Positions 55,176 through 64,000 of a DNA stretch of 64,000 bases are shown here, in pieces. The stretch comes from Arenibacter sp. ARW7G5Y1 (lineage in GTDB: Bacteria > Bacteroidota > Bacteroidia > Flavobacteriales > Flavobacteriaceae). The notes beneath the pieces are model-generated. The model saw nothing but the letters and a program-made list of their open reading frames with translations. It did not search any database and was not told the DNA's origin. A program made the translations under genes and the position numbers. Positions within the stretch are counted from its first letter, which is position 1. Every line of letters starts with the position of its first letter. The DNA lies in contig NZ_QJJZ01000005.1 of NCBI RefSeq assembly GCF_003201775.1, positions 303,671 to 367,670 of the forward strand. Direction: 5' to 3'.

Positions 55176-55319
55176 TTAACAGCTGTTTTTCGATTCATTT
55201 TTCCTCCTTTGGATTATCCAAAAATAGACCACATGACACCTACTTAGATTTACATCCGTTGCACGGAAGCTAGAGGTTACAAAGGCCGTTTCATGTACTT
55301 CCATACTATTGCCATCCAT
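55176..55319 (-). pseudogene. possible remnant of a methyltransferase-like gene
   Basis: A 48-residue frame starting MDGNSMEVHETAFVTSSFRA. The HETAF(V/I)T-(S/N)-(F/Y)RA pattern recalls the start of a class I SAM-dependent methyltransferase family, but the rest of that domain is absent. It stops at 55176, and repeat copy D begins 9 bases upstream of its start. This is weak evidence, based on about 20 residues. Confidence 0.3.
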
Positions 55320-55327
55320 TATGGTGC

Positions 55328-55491
55328 AATAAAAGGTATTAAACCTCAGGGCAGGGCCCGAACCCAATAATAGGAATCGACCCTAGGGTCCAGGTATTGA
55401 ACCTAGATCCCGCCGAAAAAGGCGGGATTAGTTCAACTTGCAATTTTAAGTGCGTCTTACTGACTTCTCAAAATTGAGTTTCACTAATAAA
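55328..55491 (+). repeat. interspersed structured repeat, copy D (short form)
   Basis: About 164 bp. Same ends and same CGACCCTAGGGTCC/TCCCGCC hairpins, but the CTGCCGACAAAGGCAG module is completely missing (CAGGGCAGGGCCCGAACCC joins directly). The rest of the gap to the katG start is AT-rich and probably holds the katG promoter; no other gene is seen. Confidence 0.9.
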
Positions 55492-55736
55492 TCTTAGAAC
55501 GACAATTACAATTGACATTGAATTATAAATCTGTAACATTTAAAGTTATTAAATCTTTTATTTTCATCTAAAAATTATTTTCTATCTGAGCTTAATTTGA
55601 TCTATCCATTGTAAAATTCTACCAAGGGAGTTAAAGCCCTGCCTGTATTGGGCCATAAGTTTTCCCTAACACCTATAAGTTTTATTGATGAATATTTAAA
55701 ATCCATCAGAAAAAATTATTGTAAATTTAAGGATGA

Positions 55737-58025
<2,289 letters not shown>

Positions 58026-58096
58026 GACATAAGATTAAGGAAATCATTTCCTGAGCAAAACCACAGGAAGATTTATACAAACAGTGAAATTGATTA

Positions 58097-58131
58097 AAAA
58101 ATCCCATCCTAAAATTCAGGATGGGATTTTT
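58097..58131. terminator. bidirectional terminator between katG and phospholipase C genes
   Basis: AAAATCCCATCCT pairs with AGGATGGGATTTT around a seven-base loop, with T residues on both strands. It lies between two convergent genes. Confidence 0.9.
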
Positions 58132-58164
58132 ATTTTAAAACCTTAAGTACAAATCACAGGTAAG

Positions 58165-60711
58165 CTAAGAAACAACTCTTCCCATAAAGGGATCGCTCTT
58201 GGACGCTTTCCCAGTTTCTACCCTCCCTGCGTATCTCCTTACAAAACCAGAATATTCTGCAAGCTGCACCGAAAAATCATACCATCCATAACTTTTGGAA
58301 CTATTGACCACCATGGTCCCTACCGTACCCTTTTTGATCTGAATTTTTTGTTCAGGATTACCATAGGCATGGTCTATCACTATAATATCGATATCCTTTT
58401 TCTTGGAAGTATTGGTAATTTGAATCTCTATATTGCCCGATAACTTTTTTATCAATCCCCTCTTTTTTTGATAACCACAACTTAATTGCAATTCCGGATC
58501 GGAGACAGCCCCCATAAATTCCCTAAAAAAACCATTGGGACCATATACCCTTAAATGGTATTCTCCGCCCTCAAAATGGTCCAGAGGCCATTCATAATCC
58601 AGATTATCACCCTTCCCTACTGCAAAGGGCCATGTTTGTACAGGCAAAAATTGCAAATCACCACTAGGAGATTCCTGTTTATAGTTTCCTGGGGCATATA
58701 CATTAAAAGGTGCTCCCTTGGCCGAATCACCAAAAAATGCGTCGGCAGCCTTAAACTGAATACGAAACGAGTTTTTATCCGCATGCAAGTGTCCATCTAC
58801 GTATAACTCGTAGGGCAATGCACAGGAATCCCTAATTCCAGGTTCCTGTTGTGGCATAAACGAATTCTTATAAAGATCCCTTTTGGCATTGGCTATATCA
58901 TCACCGGTCAGAGGCTTAAAGTCATTGGGTAATCCCTTAAAGCTGGCATTGTAGACCTCCTGCATAAAATGGTTGCGTTCTATAGCTTTGGGAATGGTGT
59001 AATGCTCCCCGTTATAAGGCCTAAAGGCAGAGGTTAAATTGCTACTAATGGCCCTGCGCCAACTACTAATATTGGTTTCCTTTACAACTTTGCCCGTTTT
59101 TTTCTGTATCAGCTCTTCCAAGAACATTAAGGTAGAAGTTATGTCGCACACCTCAGAGTTGACCCATCCGCCTTTACTCCATGGTGAGGCTACTACCATT
59201 GGAACCCTATACCCCAGTCCCATTGGACTTTCCCTAGGATCCTCCGGATCCATATCTTTTTTTGCCATCTCCTGTTCCAAAGTGGCATACTCCTCCGAGG
59301 TATCCAACCCTTTGGTGAAATTCTTGGTATGCTTGGGATTGGGGGCTACAAAAGGAGGTATATGATCAAAATACCCATCGTTCTCGTCATAGGTTAGCAC
59401 AAAAATCGTTTTCTTCCATACCTCAGGATTTTTGGTGAGGATGTCCAGTACTTCGGAGACATACCATGCCCCGTACCAGGGAGCACTCGGATGGTCCGAA
59501 AATTTCTGAGGCGCCGCCAACCAGGAAACGGTTGGTAATTTCCCTTGGTCCACATCTTGTCTAAATTGGTGCAGGATATCTCCCTTGGGTACCTTTAAGG
59601 TGCGCTGCACACTATTATCATTATAGCTAAGTTCCTCTATCTTATGATAATCAGGATCTCCAATATTGGTGGTAAAGGCCTTCTGGTGAAGGTTTTTTTG
59701 AAAATCCGAAAGTTTTTCAAAATCATTGGAATTCCAGGTTTTAAGAACCTCTTTGATTTGTTCCAGTTGCTGTCTTTTTTTTTGCAATTCTTTTAAATGC
59801 TCGGCCTTCCTTTCCTCTTTTTGCTTGTCCAACCCCTTTTCCAAAACCTCTATTTCCGACGGCAACTCCTTGAGCCTCCCTTTTATATATTTTTGAAAAC
59901 CGGAGCTATATCTAACATTATATTGAGAGAACCACTCTAGGTTGTTATCGGTAAAATTGGCCAACAGGGATGCATCTTCCACATCGGTCGGCAAACTGAT
60001 CTCGTTCTGATAAACCCTCCAAGAAATGCCATTTTCTTCCAGTCTTTCCGGATAGGTTTTCCAACTGGCCTCACTATTATAGCTTACCTCAGAATTTCGG
60101 ACGCAAGGTCTATTGCCTTCTGTATCGAAAGATTTACCAGTCCAAAAATAACTTCTATTGGTGGTGGTTCCTGTGAGCGCCGAGCAAAAATGCTGATCAA
60201 ATACGGTAAAGGCATCGGCCAAGGCATAATAGAAAGGTAGGTCTTCACGGTTATAATGGCCTAAGGTAAGTGGCATATTTCCGTATTCCTTATCCGCCTT
60301 CTTGGCTACGAGCCATTGGTCGTATTTTCCATTATTACGGGCATCTACCTGACTTTCCCAATTATGGGGTAAATCTCCCATCCAAGTGGCCTGGGTCTCC
60401 TTCAGGTTCAAGCGGAATGGCACATAGGTTTCCCCGTCCTTATTACTTTGTAGCCATACAGGTATTTTGTTCGGCAATGAAATGGCCCTTGGATCATTAA
60501 AGCCCCTAACTCCTTGCAAAGTTCCAAAGCAGTGATCAAACGAACGGTTTTCCTGCATTAGAAAGACCACATGCTCGGCGTCTTTAAAGGTAGTTCCATT
60601 TTCGGGGTCAATTTCCAAGGCACGTTGAATGGAGGGTGGCAGACTTGCCGTTAAGCCCACTCCTCCGGCCAACATACTTGCCTTCTTTAAAAAATCCCTT
60701 CTGGTATCCAT
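58165..60711 (-). CDS. phosphocholine-specific phospholipase C, Tat-exported
   Basis: Non-haemolytic-type phospholipase C of 848 residues. It has a Tat signal (MDTRRDFLKKASMLAGGVGL). The catalytic phosphoesterase part includes VVFLMQENRSFDHCFGTLQG and TYDENDGYFDHIPPFVAP, typical of the PLC/AcpA group that cleaves phosphatidylcholine or other choline phosphoesters. A charged coiled-coil insertion (~290-330, KGLDKQKEERKAEHLKEL) stands out. Two C-terminal beta domains (from about residue 635) match the DUF756 repeats of the family. A role in phosphate or choline scavenging is plausible. Confidence 0.92.
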   Translation of the reverse strand: MDTRRDFLKKASMLAGGVGLTASLPPSIQRALEIDPENGTTFKDAEHVVFLMQENRSFDHCFGTLQGVRGFNDPRAISLPNKIPVWLQSNKDGETYVPFRLNLKETQATWMGDLPHNWESQVDARNNGKYDQWLVAKKADKEYGNMPLTLGHYNREDLPFYYALADAFTVFDQHFCSALTGTTTNRSYFWTGKSFDTEGNRPCVRNSEVSYNSEASWKTYPERLEENGISWRVYQNEISLPTDVEDASLLANFTDNNLEWFSQYNVRYSSGFQKYIKGRLKELPSEIEVLEKGLDKQKEERKAEHLKELQKKRQQLEQIKEVLKTWNSNDFEKLSDFQKNLHQKAFTTNIGDPDYHKIEELSYNDNSVQRTLKVPKGDILHQFRQDVDQGKLPTVSWLAAPQKFSDHPSAPWYGAWYVSEVLDILTKNPEVWKKTIFVLTYDENDGYFDHIPPFVAPNPKHTKNFTKGLDTSEEYATLEQEMAKKDMDPEDPRESPMGLGYRVPMVVASPWSKGGWVNSEVCDITSTLMFLEELIQKKTGKVVKETNISSWRRAISSNLTSAFRPYNGEHYTIPKAIERNHFMQEVYNASFKGLPNDFKPLTGDDIANAKRDLYKNSFMPQQEPGIRDSCALPYELYVDGHLHADKNSFRIQFKAADAFFGDSAKGAPFNVYAPGNYKQESPSGDLQFLPVQTWPFAVGKGDNLDYEWPLDHFEGGEYHLRVYGPNGFFREFMGAVSDPELQLSCGYQKKRGLIKKLSGNIEIQITNTSKKKDIDIIVIDHAYGNPEQKIQIKKGTVGTMVVNSSKSYGWYDFSVQLAEYSGFVRRYAGRVETGKASKSDPFMGRVVS

Positions 60712-60923
60712 AATATATTTATTGGTTTAAGTTTTGTGCGTATAAAAAAAGCATTTAAATATAGCCTTTTTACTTTTTTATTAAATGTTTTCCAGGTGTA
60801 AATTCCCGTTGCCCGTAATGGAGTACATCTCACTATGTTAAAAAATAATCCAAGGTATCTTTCACAAAAACAAACAATAAATATGGATTCTAAAATGAAT
60901 TGCCATATCGGCGAAATAATCCA

Positions 60924-61592
60924 TCATTTTTCAATGATGACGGTCTCCGCTGTGGCGCCGAGATCCAATAGTAGTTCGGTGATATTTTGTACAAATTTTT
61001 TAGGACCACATAAATAAAAGTTCTGGCCAAAATCGACTATATTTTCAATAAGGAATTTTCTATCTATCCTATTTCCCCTAAATCCCACCACATTTTCGCG
61101 GGTAAATATTTTTATAAAACTACCATCCAGCATCTTTTGCAATTCTTCTTCCATAATAACATCTTCCGACGTTTTATTGGAATAAATCAATTTATTGCCA
61201 TGTAGGTTCTTATGGGTATATAAATGTCTAAATATGGATATAAAGGGGGTAATGCCAGCTCCCCCGGCAATAAATACACCAGGCCCCTTATATTGTATTG
61301 CCCCAAAGGCTTCATGAAGAATAAGTTCCGCCCCGGCGTGGGTGCGTCCCAACATTTTGGTCACCCCTTCATGATCATTATAGATCTTGATCATGAATTC
61401 CAGGAACCCATGCTCCCTTATGGAGGTAAAGGTAAAGGGCCTCGATTGGTCTTTCCACTCGGGCAGATTAATGGCGACCTCGGTTGCCTGTCCCGGAATA
61501 AAATCATAACCCGCAGGTCTTTCCACCACAAAACGTTTTACATCATGGGTAATATAATGTGCCTCCAAAATCTTAACAATATGTTGCTTCAT
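60924..61592 (-). CDS. flavin-dependent ferredoxin/flavodoxin-type reductase, third copy
   Basis: Third paralogue of this reductase in the window, 222 residues, intact. It begins HIVKILEAHYITHDVKRF, has FIPGQATEVAINLP in the FAD domain, GPGVFIAGGAGITPFISIF in the NAD(P) domain and FYLCGPKKFVQNI near the end. Unlike the copies at 25837 and 28694, it has no TGTAACC promoter upstream, so it is not part of the ECF regulon by sequence. Repeat copy E lies upstream, between it and the aldo/keto reductase gene. Confidence 0.87.
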   Translation of the reverse strand: MKQHIVKILEAHYITHDVKRFVVERPAGYDFIPGQATEVAINLPEWKDQSRPFTFTSIREHGFLEFMIKIYNDHEGVTKMLGRTHAGAELILHEAFGAIQYKGPGVFIAGGAGITPFISIFRHLYTHKNLHGNKLIYSNKTSEDVIMEEELQKMLDGSFIKIFTRENVVGFRGNRIDRKFLIENIVDFGQNFYLCGPKKFVQNITELLLDLGATAETVIIEK

Positions 61593-61632
61593 TGATTATA
61601 AACAGTGCTAATTTAATTACAGGGATCAAGTT

Positions 61633-61814
61633 AATAAAAAGTATTAAACCTCAGAGCAATCCTGCCGACAAAGGCAAGCCCTGAACCCAATAATAGAAAT
61701 CGACCCTAGCGTCGAGGTCTTGAACCGAGATCCCGCCGAAAAAGGCGGGATTAGTTCAACTTGCAATTTTAAGTGCGTCTTACGGACTTCTCAAAATTGA
61801 GTTTCACTAATAAA
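61633..61814 (+). repeat. interspersed structured repeat, copy E (intermediate form)
   Basis: About 182 bp. It has one reduced CTGCCGACAAAGGCAA module and several substitutions (CGACCCTAGCGTCG), so it is the most diverged of the five copies. Located between two minus-strand genes. Confidence 0.9.
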
Positions 61815-61871
61815 ATATATGTTCTTCGGCCCAATCCAATGTAGACAGACCCAATAAACAAAAATTCCCTA

Positions 61872-62888
61872 TTACCCCAAAATACTTTCTATCTCCTTTA
61901 GTTCTGTTTCACTAAATTTAATATTTTTGAGAGCTTCCAAATTATCCAGCAGTTGTTCTGTTCTACTCACACCAACGAGAACGGTAGAAATCCTTGGATC
62001 TTTCAGTAACCAGGCAATGGCCATTTGGGCTAGGCTTTGGCCACGCTTCCCTGCCAGTTTATTGAGTCGACCTACCTTGTTCAAAACTTCCGGTGTAATC
62101 TGGTCTTCCTTCAAATAACGGCCATCCTTGCTTGCCCTACTATCTTTTGGAATACCCTCTAGATATTTCTTGGTCAACACGCCCTGTGACAATGGAGAGA
62201 ATGCAATGGAGCCTATCCCCTCTTCTTTTAACACATCAAGCAATCCATCTTCCACCCAACGATCGAACATATTATATCTAGGTTGGTGGATCAATAATGG
62301 CGTGCCCAAGTCCTTCATGATTTTCGCCGCCTTGGACGTAAGTTCCGCAGGATACTGGGAAATACCCGCATAAAGCGCCTTCCCTCTTTGTACCAAATGA
62401 TGCAAGGCTCCCATGGTCTCTTCCAAAGGTGTGTCCGGATCCGGTCTATGGTGGTAAAAAATATCAACATAATCCAGTCCCATTCTTTGAAGACTTTGAT
62501 CGGCCGAGGCAATCAAATATTTGCGTGACCCAAAATTACCATAGGGTCCCGGCCACATATCCCAACCCGCTTTACTGGAAATAATAAGTTCGTCCCGATA
62601 GGGTTGAAAATCCTTTTTAAAAATGCGTCCAAAATTTTCTTCAGCAGCGCCGTACGGGGGACCATAGTTATTGGCTAGATCAAAATGGGTTATCCCATTA
62701 TCGAAGGCACAGCGCAAAAGATTGCGGCCCATCTCCAAATTGTCGGTATGGCCAAAATTATGCCAAAGCCCCAACGAAATTAAGGGCAAAAGAATACCAC
62801 TGTTTCCACAGCGACGGTATTGCATGGTATCGTAACGTTTATCATTGGCCTTATATAGGCCAGGATCGAAAGAGTCGTTTATTTTCAT
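61872..62888 (-). CDS. aldo/keto reductase (YghZ/glyceraldehyde-3-P reductase-like)
   Basis: NADPH-dependent reductase of 338 residues with the TIM-barrel fold. The catalytic Asp/Tyr/Lys/His residues are in THFDLANNYGPPYGAAEENFG, LIISSKAG and DIFYHHRPD. The start MKINDSFDPGLYKANDKRYD followed by MQYRRCGNSGILLP is typical of the YghZ/potassium-channel-beta-like group, which reduces L-glyceraldehyde-3-phosphate and methylglyoxal. The rhamnose mutarotase gene lies 226 bases upstream in the same direction, past a hairpin, so co-transcription is uncertain. Confidence 0.9.
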   Translation of the reverse strand: MKINDSFDPGLYKANDKRYDTMQYRRCGNSGILLPLISLGLWHNFGHTDNLEMGRNLLRCAFDNGITHFDLANNYGPPYGAAEENFGRIFKKDFQPYRDELIISSKAGWDMWPGPYGNFGSRKYLIASADQSLQRMGLDYVDIFYHHRPDPDTPLEETMGALHHLVQRGKALYAGISQYPAELTSKAAKIMKDLGTPLLIHQPRYNMFDRWVEDGLLDVLKEEGIGSIAFSPLSQGVLTKKYLEGIPKDSRASKDGRYLKEDQITPEVLNKVGRLNKLAGKRGQSLAQMAIAWLLKDPRISTVLVGVSRTEQLLDNLEALKNIKFSETELKEIESILG

Positions 62889-63023
62889 TTTGCTATAATT
62901 ATCTTATGAATTTGAATAGAGCCCTAAGTTAGCAAATCTTTTAAGTTTGGGAAGACCTTGTAGAGTAATGGTAAATAATACTATGCCTTTCTTTTGGTTA
63001 TTTCTTGGCAACAAAAATTCCAT

Positions 63024-63049
63024 CCATACCGGCCTAAGGCCCGGTGTGG
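63024..63049 (-). terminator. hairpin terminator of the mutarotase gene
   Basis: CCATACCGG pairs with CCGGTGTGG (one G-U pair) across eight bases. On the minus strand an AATTTTTG tract follows. It lies 66 bases past the mutarotase stop. Confidence 0.6.
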
Positions 63050-63114
63050 TCCATTTATTACGGTATGGACAAGGGCATAACAATATTCCCTGTTTGCCAA
63101 ACCTATTTTTAACT

Positions 63115-63429
63115 TTACTTCAAATGGAAGACCTCATCTAAATCTGACGAGAGTGGACTGTTGTCTTCATTGGTCTCCATGAGGTCTGCCATATGTGCCC
63201 ACCAATCCTGACATATTTGGGTATTGGCTATGGCATTCCACTTTTCTTCCGATTCCAATTCTGCATAACCAAACAATATATGGCTTTCACTATCAAAAAA
63301 AATGCTGTAATTGTGAACCCCATGTATATTTAGCACCTCTTCCAACTCCTTCCATATTGGATTGTGTCTTTGCATATATGCTTTAATACTGTTAGGATAG
63401 AGTTTCATTTTAAATGCCTTTCTCATCAT
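63115..63429 (-). CDS. rhaM: L-rhamnose mutarotase
   Basis: Interconverts alpha and beta anomers of L-rhamnose; members of this small alpha/beta-barrel family may also act on fucose. At 104 residues the length is standard. Family features: KMKLYPNSIKAYMQRHNPIWKEL at the start, a core HGVHNYSIFFDSESHILFGYAEL, and the end segment CQDWWAHMADLMETN with the conserved WW pair. No other rhamnose genes lie in the window, so it may belong to a larger unit outside. The stretch from 63430 to 63898 holds no gene; a perfect ACCATAA-N6-TTATGGT hairpin is at 63684-63703. Confidence 0.92.
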   Translation of the reverse strand: MMRKAFKMKLYPNSIKAYMQRHNPIWKELEEVLNIHGVHNYSIFFDSESHILFGYAELESEEKWNAIANTQICQDWWAHMADLMETNEDNSPLSSDLDEVFHLK

Positions 63430-63784
63430 GATTATTTTCTTATGGGGTTAGTGCAATCAAATTATAACCAATGGGGACCTTTACAAATTTAAACCATGAG
63501 GTAGACAAATGTATCCTGCACAGTACTGCTATTGTAAATGACAAGTACCTCAAAACTATAAAAGCAAACTGTAACCCTATTAGCGGGAGACATTCGTGAA
63601 CGATGTTTTTAACCCTTGTTTTCCATTATAACAGACTTAATAGTATTGCCGAAGGCCGTTCCCTTATAACCCAAGCAGGATTAACCATAAGAATAATTAT
63701 GGTACCAAATAAAGTTTACTCCAATTAGGATGGGTCATGATTAGTTCATTCAGGCTTATTCTTCCCCTTAAACAAATAAAGAGG

Positions 63785-63815
63785 TCGTCTAAAAACTAAT
63801 TAGGCGACCTTTTAT
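63785..63815. terminator. hairpin next to the right-edge transposase
   Basis: AGGTCGTCTA pairs with TAGGCGACCT (one G-U pair) across a nine-base loop and is followed by TTTTATTTTT on the plus strand. It lies 80 bases past the transposase stop and may mark the end of that insertion element. Confidence 0.6.
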
Positions 63816-63898
63816 TTTTCGGTTTTTCTGATATTATTTTGAACTTGCCTTGTTGATCAGGTAATTTTAGAGGTTAGCTTAATGGGGCAAAGCGATTC

Positions 63899-64000
63899 CT
63901 ACATTGCCAAGCTCACTTTTTTAAGGTTATGTGCCATTGCAATGAGCCCTATTTCCGTTTCCACCTTATCAAGACCTCTTAGCATGAACCTTTTAAAGTT
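63899..64000 (-). CDS. IS1182-family transposase, C-terminal end only
   Basis: The last 33 codons of a transposase whose remainder lies beyond the window. The residues FKRFMLRGLDKVETEIGLIA and MAHNLKKVSLAM match the conserved C-terminus of IS1182-type DDE transposases. The stop codon is at 63899-63901. Whether the rest of the gene is intact cannot be seen. Confidence 0.7.
   Translation of the reverse strand, partial: NFKRFMLRGLDKVETEIGLIAMAHNLKKVSLAM

Noticed and set aside
55275..55281. GGTTACA upstream of the YfcC gene
   Set aside because: The 15-base spacing leads to ACGGATG, not CATCNAA; likely chance.
63566..63595. TGTAACC near the right end as an ECF promoter
   Set aside because: The sequence at the -10 position is ATTCGTG and no gene follows on that strand.

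Overview
The window reads as a chromosomal segment of a marine-type member of the Bacteroidota, most likely Flavobacteriaceae. The evidence is AT-rich DNA, A-rich leaders without Shine-Dalgarno sequences, TTTG-type -7 promoter elements, many short lipoprotein signals, a two-component regulator propeller kinase, LytTR and GIN-domain proteins, and ISXO2-type and IS1182-type transposases. The genus is not decided from the sequence. Both edges cut genes: a LytTR regulator on the left and a transposase on the right.

Layout. 1-8.7 kb: LytTR regulator; a di-haem cytochrome c peroxidase next to a beta-helix/cytochrome c fusion; aldehyde dehydrogenase; NhaD antiporter; an intact IS1595-family element; a small conserved-looking protein. 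9-24 kb: a carbohydrate cluster. Seven minus-strand genes (SGNH/dehydrogenase/cytochrome fusion, two Gfo/Idh/MocA dehydrogenases, epimerase, Zn alcohol dehydrogenase, TIM-barrel protein, ThuA) face three plus-strand genes (MFS transporter, epimerase-type TIM barrel, ThuA). An AraC regulator lies between, and a nearly identical 35-bp site lies at about equal distance in front of both arms. 24.5-29.4 kb: an ECF sigma factor region with DoxX, two flavin reductases (one frameshifted), FolE and a di-haem cytochrome. Five copies of one promoter pattern (TGTAACC, 15 bases, CATCNAA) sit in front of its transcription units. 29.5-35.5 kb: exonuclease-like/GIY-YIG protein, SMR exporter, esterase, a pseudogene, acetyltransferase, S41 peptidase. 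36-43.3 kb: a propeller histidine kinase and NarL-type regulator, followed by a repeat-built lipoprotein and a GIN-domain gene. A shared promoter box (CACATnnTTATGYGATTGT, 22 bases, CTTTGT) lies in front of three transcription units here. 43.5-49 kb: PAS histidine kinase, HMCES-type protein, a broken phosphotriesterase, TIM-barrel protein, acetyltransferase. 49-53 kb: a copper-type operon with a multicopper oxidase fused to an outer-membrane barrel. 53.5-64 kb: YfcC carrier, KatG, phospholipase C, a third flavin reductase, aldo/keto reductase, rhamnose mutarotase and a partial transposase.

A roughly 165-210-bp structured repeat occurs five times between 33 and 62 kb, always in the same orientation. 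Copy A interrupts a dihydrofolate-reductase-family gene and copy C interrupts a phosphotriesterase-like gene, so the repeat behaves as a small non-autonomous mobile element. It contains a hairpin module present zero to two times.

The strongest new signals are three local regulons read directly from repeated promoter or operator sequences (ECF sigma, AraC, two-component) and the structured repeat family. All homology calls are from motif recognition; no database search was run.
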